The notes beneath the pieces were generated by a model. The model searched no databases and was not told the DNA's origin. It saw nothing but the letters and a program-made list of their open reading frames with translations. Position numbers and translations under genes: made by a program. A stretch of DNA of 64,000 nt from Thiodiazotropha sp050305975 (GTDB taxonomy: Bacteria; Pseudomonadota; Gammaproteobacteria; Chromatiales; Chromatiaceae). The stretch is taken from the NCBI GenBank assembly GCA_050305975.1, contig JBNLGI010000088.1:7367-71366 (forward strand). Direction: 5' to 3'. Below, piece by piece: positions 25,202-33,475 of the stretch (position 1 is the stretch's first letter; every line of letters begins with the position of its first letter).

Positions 25202-26058
25202 TGCTGGAGAATGCTTACGTTCTGATCGGCGTCTCGGTGCTGATGCATGTGGCCTGGAATCTGTTGGCAAGGCAGGTCGCCCCGAGGGCCAATTTTCTCT
25301 GGTGGGGGTTGCTGGCTCATCTCCTGATGCTGGGGCCCTATGCGATCTGGCAACTGATCGCCGAGGTGAACTGGACACCGACTCTGGTATTGGCGCTGTC
25401 GATTTCTGCCGCCGCGAATACCCTCTATTTCATCGCTTTGAGGCGGGCCTACCACTATGCACCTGTCGCGCTCGTCTATCCCCTGGCACGTAGTTCTCCA
25501 CTGTTGATCGCGCTCTGGGCCTGGCTCCTTTTCCGTCGGGAGATGTCGGCGGGGGAGTATGGCGCCATTGGGGTAAGTGTGTTCGGCCTCTGGATACTGG
25601 CGAGTTCATCCCGCGACGGCGACACCCGGCACGCGCTACCCTGGACCCTGGCAGCGGCGTTCGCCACCAGTCTCTACTCCCTCAGCGACAAGTCCGCTGT
25701 CGCCCACCTGCAAGGATTTGGTGTCCAGCTCGGATTCATCACGGTGGGATACGCAGTCTCCTTTGTGGGACTCACTCTGCTGCAGCGACGCGATACAGGC
25801 GACTGGGTACCATCTCTCAGGCCTGCCTGGTTCCCGCTGCTGACAGGTGGTCTCTGCATCGGTGTCGCCTACGCGCTGGTTGTGGGGGCAATGCGCGAAC
25901 TGCCGGCTGCTTACGTGGTCTCCTTCACCAATGGCGGCATCGTATTGGCGGTGCTGCTGTCGATAGGCGTCTTTCGCGAGCGCGAACATTGGCGGCAACG
26001 ACTGCTTGGTGCCGGCGTGGTCACTAGCGGGCTGGTATTGCTGGGATGGAGCGGATGA
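25201..26058 (+). CDS. DMT/EamA-family permease at the end of the phn operon
   Basis: A 285-residue inner-membrane protein with about ten transmembrane helices, organised as two EamA repeats. The first contains LRRAYHYAPVALVYPLARSSP and the second AMRELPAAYVVSFTNGGIV, the usual conserved ends of EamA domains. The ATG shares one base with the phnP stop, so it belongs to the operon. The substrate is unknown. An exporter for a product or an importer for a phosphonate or related compound are both possible; EamA proteins appear in some but not all phn operons. Confidence 0.82.
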   Translation: MLENAYVLIGVSVLMHVAWNLLARQVAPRANFLWWGLLAHLLMLGPYAIWQLIAEVNWTPTLVLALSISAAANTLYFIALRRAYHYAPVALVYPLARSSPLLIALWAWLLFRREMSAGEYGAIGVSVFGLWILASSSRDGDTRHALPWTLAAAFATSLYSLSDKSAVAHLQGFGVQLGFITVGYAVSFVGLTLLQRRDTGDWVPSLRPAWFPLLTGGLCIGVAYALVVGAMRELPAAYVVSFTNGGIVLAVLLSIGVFREREHWRQRLLGAGVVTSGLVLLGWSG

Positions 26059-26060
26059 GA

Positions 26061-26147
<87 letters not shown>

Positions 26148-26264
26148 GCGGAAGGGGGGGAGAATAACCCCTATTTTCCCTCTTTGGAAGAGGGTTCGGC
26201 CGCCTTGGGCTCGACAACACCCACCCGCGCAAAGGTTCACCATGGCGGCAGCGTCTCGGCACCG

Positions 26265-28511
26265 CTACGCGGAGTAGTTGATCTGCTGCGCGTCAGCCGG
26301 CCCCTGGTCGATGGTGCTGGACGGTTTGCCGAAATAGAAGCCCTGTCCGTAGCGAAACCCGAGGCTGGCCAACTGCTTGGCCGAGGCGGCGTTTTCGATG
26401 CCCTCCGCCACCAGCAGATGGCCGCAATCGAGGATCATCTGGGCCAGGTGGGTCAATATCGGATTGCTCTGGGTGTCGACGAGCCGGGTCAGGTTGATAT
26501 CGAACTTGACCACGTCCACCGGCATGGTGCCCAGGTAGCGTAGCGAGGAGTAGCCGCTGCCGAAGTCGTCGAGAGCGATGCGGAAGCCCATCGACTGCAG
26601 GCGGCTCAGGTGGCTGCGGGCCGTCTGCATCTGGGTGATCAGGGCGGTTTCGGTGATCTCCAGCAGGATCTTGTAGTCATGCATGTAAGCGCACATCCCC
26701 TCCAGCCATTCGAAGAGATCGCTCTCGACCAGGGTCGGCGCTGAGATGTTGATGGAGATGCCGGTGCCGACGGGTACAGAGCCCTTGCGCAGGTCGTCCT
26801 GAATGCGCCGGAACACGGCCCGGTCGAGGTCGACCTCCAGGCCTCTGGCCTCGATCAGGGGGAAGATATGGGACGGCATGATCAACTGCCCTTCGTGGAC
26901 GATACGGGCCAGGGCTTCGAAGTATTGGGGCTGGCCGGTGCGCAGGTCGACGATGGGTTGGTAGTGCATCATCAGGCCGGTGCCCTGGGAGACGGCGGCG
27001 AAGACCGCACTGTTGGTGCGGTTGGAGAAGAGTCCCTGGGTCGTCTCCGCCATGTGCTCCGAGAATTGGGCGATATTCGACTGTCCCGGGCGCTTGGCAT
27101 GGTAGATGGCCGTGTTCGCCTGCCACTGCAGCGAGGCCAGGCTGGAGGCATCGCTGGGACGCGTGTGCGCGATGCCCATGCTGATGCGCACCGGTTCCCG
27201 TATGCCGAGTTTATCGAAGGGATAGCGGCTGACCGCCATGTGCACCTGCTTGGCGATCTGCATCGCCTTGCGGGGATGGCAGCCGATGAGGACCGCGGTG
27301 AACTCGTCGCCACCGAGGCGGAACAGCTGGTCGCGACTCGGTAGGTTGCTCCTGATCAGTTGGGAGACGGTGATGAGCAGCTCATCGCCCACCTCATGGC
27401 CGTAGGTGTCGTTGATGGCGCGAAAGTGATCGACATCGAACAGGATCAGGCTGACACGCCCGCGTCCGCTCTGAAATACATCGTTGATCTCGTGCCAGAA
27501 CTCATCGAAGGCGCTACGGCTTCGGGCGCCGGTCAGGGGGTCGTGATGGGTCAGGTTCTGCAGTTGCCGGTTCTTTTCCGTGAGTGTGGTGCTGACGTCG
27601 CTCAATTGGTTGTGGTAGTCGATGAGCGACTGACGGATCTTGTCCAGCTCCCTGATCAGGAGCGGCTGCTCGAACTCCTGGTGCACCGGTTCCCTCGGGT
27701 TCTTTTTCAATGAATCGATCTGTTGCGCGATGCGCAGAATCGGCCGGCTCATGATGCGGGCGGCCAGAGGAAAGATGATCAAGCTGAGAATGGCGGCCAG
27801 ACTGGCCAGTGTGGTCACGGTTTTGGTCATCACCCGGCGCAGTTTGTCGGCATACTCGTCGCTGTTGAGCTGATAGTGGATCAGAGGCTTGAGGTCCTGC
27901 CCGCTGATCTTCTCATTGAGTTTGTTGTCGACACTCAGGGTTTCCACATTGACCAGGTTGAACTGTCCACTGGCGAGGAAGAGGGGAAAGATACGACTGA
28001 GGGTGGCCACATAACCGAAAGTCCGATTCCGCTCGTTGTCACTTACCGGTTCAATCATCACCAGCAAGGGCTCGAACTGATTCATCAGCACATATTCCCG
28101 GTCCTTTTCGCTATCGATGGCGTGCGGAAGCAGGGCGGTGTCGACCAGATTCAGCATCCGGCCCTTGTTGTCGTAGAGTGCGACGTCGATGACATAGGCC
28201 GAGACCAGGTCGTTGGTCTTTGCCCGATGGCGGTACCAGTAGCTGTAAAAGGTCGGATTGTGCAGCTGTTGGCGCACCTCCTCCCATTCGGCCAGGAGTC
28301 GGGTCTGGTTTCGGATCTTATCGATACTCAGAGTGAGACCGCGTTCGATCTCCGCTTCCGCCCGGGCTCGGCTGGTCTGCTGGAAGGTACTGTCGAGCTG
28401 GTCGATCTGCTGGAAGGTGATACGGCCAAAGACGAACAAAAGAATCAGAAACAGGACAACAAAGAAAGCCGTAAAAAGTGTGATGGATAGCGGCTTGAAG
28501 TGGGTTTTCAT
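26265..28511 (-). CDS. Membrane-bound GGDEF-EAL protein (diguanylate cyclase / c-di-GMP phosphodiesterase)
   Basis: A 748-residue sensor. TM1 is at about 11-32, then comes a periplasmic sensor region of about 200 residues, TM2 near 230-252, a HAMP-like linker and coiled coil. The GGDEF domain (about 315-475) has an intact RLGGDEF. The EAL domain (about 490-735) has EAL as FEALARI, SINISAPTL, LEITETAL, DDFGSGYSS, VVKFDINL, AEGIE and GQGFYFGKP, all consistent with an active phosphodiesterase. The RxxD inhibitory site before GGDEF is missing (PSRD). It starts 20 bp after the hydrolase gene on the same strand, so the two are probably cotranscribed. Confidence 0.92.
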   Translation of the reverse strand: MKTHFKPLSITLFTAFFVVLFLILLFVFGRITFQQIDQLDSTFQQTSRARAEAEIERGLTLSIDKIRNQTRLLAEWEEVRQQLHNPTFYSYWYRHRAKTNDLVSAYVIDVALYDNKGRMLNLVDTALLPHAIDSEKDREYVLMNQFEPLLVMIEPVSDNERNRTFGYVATLSRIFPLFLASGQFNLVNVETLSVDNKLNEKISGQDLKPLIHYQLNSDEYADKLRRVMTKTVTTLASLAAILSLIIFPLAARIMSRPILRIAQQIDSLKKNPREPVHQEFEQPLLIRELDKIRQSLIDYHNQLSDVSTTLTEKNRQLQNLTHHDPLTGARSRSAFDEFWHEINDVFQSGRGRVSLILFDVDHFRAINDTYGHEVGDELLITVSQLIRSNLPSRDQLFRLGGDEFTAVLIGCHPRKAMQIAKQVHMAVSRYPFDKLGIREPVRISMGIAHTRPSDASSLASLQWQANTAIYHAKRPGQSNIAQFSEHMAETTQGLFSNRTNSAVFAAVSQGTGLMMHYQPIVDLRTGQPQYFEALARIVHEGQLIMPSHIFPLIEARGLEVDLDRAVFRRIQDDLRKGSVPVGTGISINISAPTLVESDLFEWLEGMCAYMHDYKILLEITETALITQMQTARSHLSRLQSMGFRIALDDFGSGYSSLRYLGTMPVDVVKFDINLTRLVDTQSNPILTHLAQMILDCGHLLVAEGIENAASAKQLASLGFRYGQGFYFGKPSSTIDQGPADAQQINYSA

Positions 28512-28531
28512 TTTGTTCGTTCTTCAATGAA

Positions 28532-29398
28532 CTACCGTTCTAATAGTTTTTGTATGCTGTCCACGAGGTCGAATTCGTACTCATGGTCGAAAAAGTGATT
28601 GGCGCCGGGTATCTCAATCACCTCCGCACCCACCAGCCCCAATGAGGGCAGCCAATCATTCCCCAAGCGGTGGTCATCACCACCTAAGATAATTGTCGGC
28701 TCGATGGCCAGATTTTTTAGCGCTTCAAGCGTTTTATTACTATCCCAGGAGACATAGGAGAGGTAGTTTTCCGGAGTGGTGGTGTAACTGTCGCAATAGG
28801 CCAGTCGATAGTGCGTGAGTGAGTTGTCGCCCTTTTCCAGTTGTTCCTGCGCGCGCTGACGTTCTGCTGTGTTCTCCTTGGCGATGGGGCCCTGGACGAA
28901 CGCGACCAGGCTGATGAGAATCGCCCGCTCGACCGGAGGCTCAGGCTCCTCCGCCAGGTAGGCCAGGAGCTGGAGACTGCCCGCGCTGTGCCCGATGAGG
29001 GTGGGGCTTTTGCCAGTCCGATGCTGCAACCAGTTGATCCAGAAGTTGATCTCCTCTATGTCCTGATCCATTGAGTGGGAATGGATCGCCTCACAGGCCA
29101 GGCTCTGGCGGCGGTTGTCTATACCCAGGGTCAGTGTGGGCAGGAGCACGGTGTATCCCATATCCTGGAGGGCCTCGCCAAGGCGGCGAACAGTGAAGAA
29201 ATCCCGGGTCTGCAGAAAGCCGTGCAAGAGGAGAATCGCCTTGTTCTGCGGCTCTCCCGGCAGCAACAGTGCGTTGGCTATGAAGCCGGAAGCCTGTTGC
29301 TCGGCAACGAGTTCGCTGCGGGCGGGTGTTGTGGTCAGCAGCAAACAGCAGGTCAAGAGTGTGCCGAACAGTGAGCGCCATTGAATGAATATGCTCAT
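28532..29398 (-). CDS. Exported alpha/beta-hydrolase family protein
   Basis: A 288-residue protein with a signal peptide ending near residue 28 (TTTPARSE). The oxyanion-side motif LLLHGFLQTRDF and the nucleophile elbow GHSAGS are present. A late GGDDHRLG probably holds the acidic residue and PGANHFFDHE the catalytic His, so the triad looks complete. It is likely a periplasmic esterase or lipase-like enzyme. The ATG at 29398 has a perfect AAGGAGG six bases upstream. It precedes the GGDEF-EAL gene. Confidence 0.78.
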   Translation of the reverse strand: MSIFIQWRSLFGTLLTCCLLLTTTPARSELVAEQQASGFIANALLLPGEPQNKAILLLHGFLQTRDFFTVRRLGEALQDMGYTVLLPTLTLGIDNRRQSLACEAIHSHSMDQDIEEINFWINWLQHRTGKSPTLIGHSAGSLQLLAYLAEEPEPPVERAILISLVAFVQGPIAKENTAERQRAQEQLEKGDNSLTHYRLAYCDSYTTTPENYLSYVSWDSNKTLEALKNLAIEPTIILGGDDHRLGNDWLPSLGLVGAEVIEIPGANHFFDHEYEFDLVDSIQKLLER

Positions 29399-29642
29399 GG
29401 ATCCTCCTTGGAACTGCATAGGGACCTGTCGGTAACTCCTCTTGTCTTGGTCAAAATTCTGGCTGGTGAGGAACTCCCTTCCCGATCAAATCCATTTCCT
29501 AATCATAGTTGTAATATTCCAATCCCAGATCTACAAGAGGGTTCCGCCATTACACGGTTGATTTGAACCATGAGTCACACTCTTTTCCCGCTCGGGTGAG
29601 AGATTCACCCGCATCTCTGCCGCGTGTTACCATCCGCGCCCT

Positions 29643-30680
29643 ATGCATCTGTCTGATTTTGATTATGAACTGCCGGAATCGCTCATCGCTCAATACCCAG
29701 AGGTCGAGCGGAGTCGTAGCCGTTTGCTGGCGCTGCTCGATGGCGAGCCGCAGGCGAAGGATATGCAATTCAGGGAGCTCCCCTCACTGCTGCGGGCCGG
29801 TGACCTGTTGGTATTCAACAACACCCGGGTGATGCCCGCTCGACTGTTCGGGCGCAAACAGACCGGGGGTCGGGTCGAATTGCTGATCGAGAGGGTGATT
29901 TCCGAGCGGCAGGCGCTGGCTCATCTGCGTTCCAGCAAGAGCCCCAAACCCGGTGGTCTGCTGCTGGTTGGAGGATCCGAACGCAAGGTCGTGGTGGAAG
30001 GGCGTCGGGATGCCTTGTTCGAGCTTCGTCTCGAGCAGGGCGATTTCCATGAACTGATGGCCGAGGAGGGGCATATGCCCTTGCCACCCTATATCCAGAG
30101 GGATGACAGCGTCTTCGATCAGGAGCGCTACCAGACCGTCTATGCCCTGCGTCCGGGTGCGGTTGCGGCGCCGACAGCGGGGCTCCATTTCGATCAAAAC
30201 ATGCTCGACCGCTTGTCGGCGCTGGGCGTGGAACAGGCGCAGCTGACCCTGCATGTCGGAGCGGGTACTTTTCAACCTGTGAGGTGCGAAAACCTCGACG
30301 ATCACGTGATGCACAACGAGTGGGTGGAAGTCGATGAGGAGGTTTGTCGCAAGGTAGAGCAGGCGCGAGCGGCAGGGGGGCGCGTTGTCGCGGTGGGCAC
30401 CACCAGCGTCAGGAGCCTCGAGGCCGCCTCCGCCAGCGGAGAATTGCGCCCCTATCGAGGTGAGACCCGGCTCTTTATCCGGCCAGGGTACCGTTTCCGC
30501 AGTGTGGATGCGTTGATCACCAATTTCCATCTGCCCAAGTCAACACTATTGATGCTGGTTGCCGCTTTTGCCGGACATGAACGGGTGATGAGGGCCTACC
30601 GCCATGCCGTGGAGCAGCGCTACCGCTTCTTCAGTTATGGCGATGCGATGTTTCTGACCCCGAGTCGACAGGCTAAGTAG
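29643..30680 (+). CDS. queA: S-adenosylmethionine:tRNA ribosyltransferase-isomerase QueA
   Basis: A 345-residue enzyme that transfers the ribosyl group of SAM to preQ1 at tRNA position 34, giving epoxyqueuosine. Family blocks are clear: FDYELPESLIAQYP at the N terminus, NNTRVMPARLFG, QTVYA...GAVAAPTAGLHF, and the C-terminal ITNFHLPKSTLLMLVAAFAG. The start at 29643 gives the normal length. tgt, the preceding step in queuosine modification, lies 230 bp downstream. Confidence 0.96.
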   Translation: MHLSDFDYELPESLIAQYPEVERSRSRLLALLDGEPQAKDMQFRELPSLLRAGDLLVFNNTRVMPARLFGRKQTGGRVELLIERVISERQALAHLRSSKSPKPGGLLLVGGSERKVVVEGRRDALFELRLEQGDFHELMAEEGHMPLPPYIQRDDSVFDQERYQTVYALRPGAVAAPTAGLHFDQNMLDRLSALGVEQAQLTLHVGAGTFQPVRCENLDDHVMHNEWVEVDEEVCRKVEQARAAGGRVVAVGTTSVRSLEAASASGELRPYRGETRLFIRPGYRFRSVDALITNFHLPKSTLLMLVAAFAGHERVMRAYRHAVEQRYRFFSYGDAMFLTPSRQAK

Positions 30681-30685
30681 AGCGC

Positions 30686-30714
30686 AAAAAAAAAAGCGCG
30701 GCTGGGTGCCGCGC
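30686..30714 (-). terminator. Strong intrinsic terminator on the minus strand
   Basis: Read on the minus strand, GCGCGGC (30714-30708) and GCCGCGC (30702-30696) form a perfect 7-bp GC stem with an ACCCA loop, followed at once by ten T (30695-30686). Read on the plus strand the hairpin is preceded by A10 and followed only by TT, so it is much weaker there. It has no annotated gene to serve on the minus strand other than the small RNA proposed here. Confidence 0.8.
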
Positions 30715-30777
30715 TTAAGAATTCCACCAAAGGAGGATGGAGGAGTGTGAGCTGACTCGGCTGGCGAATCAGCACAT
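30686..30777 (-). ncRNA. Putative small regulatory RNA between queA and tgt, antisense orientation
   Basis: About 92 nt on the minus strand. A candidate promoter has TTGACA (30810-30805) and TAGAAA (30789-30784) with a 15-bp spacer. The transcript would open with an 8-bp hairpin GCTGATTC/GAGTCAGC (30773-30751). It then has an unpaired C-rich run CTCCTCCATCCTCCT (30745-30731), a Shine-Dalgarno-complementary sequence, and ends in a GC terminator with U10, as Hfq-bound small RNAs do. No reading frame is evident. The 15-bp promoter spacing is short, so the exact 5' end is uncertain. Confidence 0.6.
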
Positions 30778-30803
30778 AAAAAGTTTCTAATATGCTGTGT
30801 GGG

Positions 30804-30832
30804 TTGTCAAGTTTTTTAGGGAAAACCCTAAT
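30804..30832 (+). promoter_or_regulatory. Candidate tgt promoter with a dyad over the -10 region
   Basis: TTGTCA (30804-30809) and CCTAAT (30827-30832) are 17 bp apart on the plus strand. The dyad TAGGG-AAAA-CCCTA (30817-30830) covers the spacer end and the -10. Its -35 shares bases with the divergent promoter proposed for the minus-strand RNA. Confidence 0.4.
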
Positions 30833-30910
30833 AACTGGTTCACATTTTTTTCCTGGGCGACCGCATCGGAACCCAGGTCCATGGTCAGGTCTTTTGACCA
30901 AGAGAGCAGG

Positions 30911-32011
30911 ATGAAATTCGAAGTTTTTCAAACAGATGGTGCTGCGCGACGCGGCAGGTTGCAGTTTTCTCGCGGAAGCGTGGAGACCCCCGCCTTCATG
31001 CCGGTCGGTACCTATGGGACGGTCAAGGCCATGACACCGGAGGAACTGGTCGACCTGGGGGCCGAGATCATCCTCGGCAATACCTTCCATCTGATGCTGC
31101 GTCCCGGAACCCGGGTGATTCAACGCCATGGGGATCTCCATGGGTTCACCCATTGGGAAAGGCCGATTCTGACCGACTCCGGCGGTTTTCAGGTCTTCAG
31201 CCTGGGCGATATGCGCAAGATCAGCGAGGCCGGTGTCACCTTCCGTTCCCCCATCGACGGCAGCAGGGTCTTCATGGGACCGGAGGAGTCGATGCAGGTG
31301 CAGCGGGCGCTGGGCTCCGATATTGTGATGATCTTCGACGAGTGTACCCCTTACCCCGCATTCGAGCGCGAGGCCCGCGACTCCATGGAACTATCGCTGC
31401 GCTGGGCGGCGCGCAGCAAGGAGGCCCATGGAGACAATCCGTCAGCCCTGTTTGGCATCGTGCAGGGCGGAATGTTCGAAAGCCTGCGTGGCGCATCCCT
31501 CGACGGGCTCCAGTCCATCGGTTTCGACGGCTACGCCGTGGGCGGCCTCTCGGTGGGCGAGCCACCGGAGGATCGCTGGCGGGTATTGGACTATCTCGGT
31601 CATGAGTTGCCAGCCGACAAACCCCACTATCTGATGGGCGTGGGTACACCCGAGGATATCGTCGAGTCGGTGCAACGTGGTATCGACATGTTCGACTGCG
31701 TGATGCCGACCCGCAATGCGCGCAACGGCCATCTCTTCACCCACCACGGGGTGGTGAAGATCCGTCACGCCGCCCACCAGTACGACGAGAGTCCCCTGGA
31801 TCCGTTATGCGACTGCTACACCTGCCGCAACTACAGCCGCGCCTATCTGCGTCATCTGGACAAATGCAACGAGATTCTCGGCGCGCGGCTCAACACCATC
31901 CACAATCTCTACTACTACCAGAAACTGATGCGGGATGTCCGCAAGGCGATCGAGGAGGGCCGGCTGGCCGCGTTTGCGCGGGAGTTCTATGACCTGCGCG
32001 CCGGTGATTGA
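30911..32011 (+). CDS. tgt: Queuine tRNA-ribosyltransferase (tRNA-guanine transglycosylase)
   Basis: A 366-residue TIM-barrel enzyme that exchanges guanine 34 for preQ1 in tRNAs with GUN anticodons. The catalytic and binding motifs are present: LTDSGGFQVFSLG (first Asp), GIVQGG, MGVGTPEDI, MFDCVMPTRNARNG (nucleophilic Asp), and the zinc site CDCYTC with a later His (LRHLDKCNE). The ATG at 30911 is chosen; a frame from 30797 would add 38 residues unlike the family. yajC-secDF, which often follows tgt in gammaproteobacteria, is 24 kb away here. Confidence 0.96.
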   Translation: MKFEVFQTDGAARRGRLQFSRGSVETPAFMPVGTYGTVKAMTPEELVDLGAEIILGNTFHLMLRPGTRVIQRHGDLHGFTHWERPILTDSGGFQVFSLGDMRKISEAGVTFRSPIDGSRVFMGPEESMQVQRALGSDIVMIFDECTPYPAFEREARDSMELSLRWAARSKEAHGDNPSALFGIVQGGMFESLRGASLDGLQSIGFDGYAVGGLSVGEPPEDRWRVLDYLGHELPADKPHYLMGVGTPEDIVESVQRGIDMFDCVMPTRNARNGHLFTHHGVVKIRHAAHQYDESPLDPLCDCYTCRNYSRAYLRHLDKCNEILGARLNTIHNLYYYQKLMRDVRKAIEEGRLAAFAREFYDLRAGD

Positions 32012-32046
32012 ACTTATGACAGGGGCTCTGTCACGGAGAAGGCATC

Positions 32047-32292
32047 ATGGATGTGATCCTATGGATATTGGTTTATATCGCAAGCGTACTGTTCTGGGTT
32101 TGGATACTCCGTTGGGGTGGTGCGGAATGGCTTGAGGGCTGGAAAGCCTGGGCAGCGATTGGCTGGTTTGCCGGACACTGGAAGGCAGAGCAGATCAGGT
32201 TCTATGCTTGGCTGTTGCTGATTCTCGAAACAGTGGGTTTCGTCGTGGGTCTATTTGTGCCTGATCTGCGTTTCGCGACAATGATGCGATAG
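32047..32292 (+). CDS. Small two-helix membrane protein, function unknown
   Basis: An 81-residue protein with hydrophobic helices at about residues 3-21 and 55-73, and a Trp-rich amphipathic middle (EWLEGWKAWAAIGWFAGHW). A GGAGA sequence lies before the ATG at 32047. It is 35 bp after tgt on the same strand, in the place often held by yajC. I do not recognise a family. Confidence 0.6.
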   Translation: MDVILWILVYIASVLFWVWILRWGGAEWLEGWKAWAAIGWFAGHWKAEQIRFYAWLLLILETVGFVVGLFVPDLRFATMMR

Positions 32293-32354
32293 TGGAATGG
32301 CATTTACATAAAACCATAACCGCTGTCATTCCGACGTAGGCCGGGATTCACCAC

Positions 32355-32434
32355 GTAGCCTGGATGCAACGAGTGAATCTGGGGGGATCGAAGCGCCTGC
32401 TGCCCTGGATTACGCTACGCTCCATCCAGGCTAC
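32355..32434. repeat. Intergenic inverted-repeat element (80 bp)
   Basis: GTAGCCTGGATG (32355-32366) is the exact reverse complement of CATCCAGGCTAC (32423-32434). A second internal match, CCTGGATTACGC near the right arm, suggests further pairing. It resembles the common GTAGCCTGGATG-type intergenic repeat seen in many gammaproteobacterial genomes. It lies between the small membrane protein and apbE. Confidence 0.6.
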
Positions 32435-32456
32435 ACAACCAATTCCCCTGGGGGGT

Positions 32457-33455
32457 TTACTCGGGATGAGATGGCGATGCTTGGTTCGCCATGCCTTTGG
32501 ACATGTGCATCTCGCCCCGATTGTCGATGATTACTGCCTCCACATCGTCCAACCGGTCGATCAGGGCGAGGCCCTCTTTCAGGCCAAGCACGAAGACACT
32601 GGTCGAGAGGGCGTCGGTGCGGGTGGCGTTGGGGCCGAGAATGGTGACACTGCGCAGTTCCCCGGCCGAACGGCCGGTCTTGGGACTGATGATGTGGTGA
32701 TAGCGCACCCCATCCTTTTCGAAATAGCGCTCGTAGTCACCCGAGGTGGAGATGGCGGTCTCCGACAGGGGCAGCACGGCGGCCAGACCCTGTTTCTTGC
32801 GCGGAGCCTGAATGCCGATGTGCCAGGGGCGGCCGCGATGGTCGCCCAGCAGACGGCTGTCGCCGCCGGCGCTGATCAGGGCATGCTCGATGCCGTGGTG
32901 CTGCAGGATGCCGATGCCGCGATCGACCGCATAGCCTTTGGCAATTCCGCCCAGGTCGATGCGCATTCCGGGGCGCTCGAAGTGAACCGTCAGCGTTTGT
33001 GGATCCAGCGTCACCAGCCGGTAGTTGATCAGGGGCAGGGCGTCGACAATGGCCTGCTCACTGGGTTTGATGCCCTTGCGGTAGTCGTACTGGTAACCGA
33101 TCGAGGCGAAGGTGATGTCGAAGGCGCCGGCGGTCAGCTGCGAGTACTCCAGCGAGGTTTGTAGCAGGTCGAAGAACTCTCTCGATATGTTCACCGGTGC
33201 AGTAGCCGCATCCCGGTTCACACGATAGAGTTCGCTGCTCTCGATGTATGGGCTCAGGGCTTGATCGAGGCGGTGAAATTCCGCCAACACGGCATCGATG
33301 GCGCGTTCCGCTTCCTGCTCGTCACGGTGCCATACCTCAACCCCGATGCGGGTACCCATGATGCCCACCTGCCGGCTGAACCAGGCTGCCGATGACGGTG
33401 TGGTGAAAATCACCGCCATCAGCAGCCAGGCGAGTGCGAAGCCTCTTGCGCTCAT
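32457..33455 (-). CDS. apbE: FAD:protein FMN transferase (ApbE)
   Basis: A 332-residue exported enzyme that attaches FMN to a Thr or Ser of periplasmic flavoproteins. The signal peptide (MSARGFALAWLLMAVIFTTPSSAAW) has no lipobox Cys. Family motifs: IMGTRIGVEV, DLGGIAKGYAVDRG (about 174-187), SAGGD, TSGDYERYF, and TRTDALSTSVFVLG near the C terminus. The usual HxxDPxTG block reads HHIISPKTG, with Ser in place of Asp. It is the last gene of the minus-strand operon, 20 bp after the TonB-like gene. No obvious Rnf/Nqr target is nearby, so its substrate may be in this envelope cluster. Confidence 0.88.
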   Translation of the reverse strand: MSARGFALAWLLMAVIFTTPSSAAWFSRQVGIMGTRIGVEVWHRDEQEAERAIDAVLAEFHRLDQALSPYIESSELYRVNRDAATAPVNISREFFDLLQTSLEYSQLTAGAFDITFASIGYQYDYRKGIKPSEQAIVDALPLINYRLVTLDPQTLTVHFERPGMRIDLGGIAKGYAVDRGIGILQHHGIEHALISAGGDSRLLGDHRGRPWHIGIQAPRKKQGLAAVLPLSETAISTSGDYERYFEKDGVRYHHIISPKTGRSAGELRSVTILGPNATRTDALSTSVFVLGLKEGLALIDRLDDVEAVIIDNRGEMHMSKGMANQASPSHPE

Positions 33456-33475
33456 GCAGGGCCTGAGATCGGCCG

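Noticed and set aside
30681..30720. Reading the A10-hairpin as the queA terminator
   Set aside because: On the plus strand the hairpin is followed only by TT; the T10 run is on the minus strand. Some bidirectional effect is possible but it is not the main signal.
30681..30910. A preQ1 riboswitch before tgt
   Set aside because: I looked for a preQ1 aptamer (short pseudoknot with conserved C-rich and A-rich parts) and saw none.
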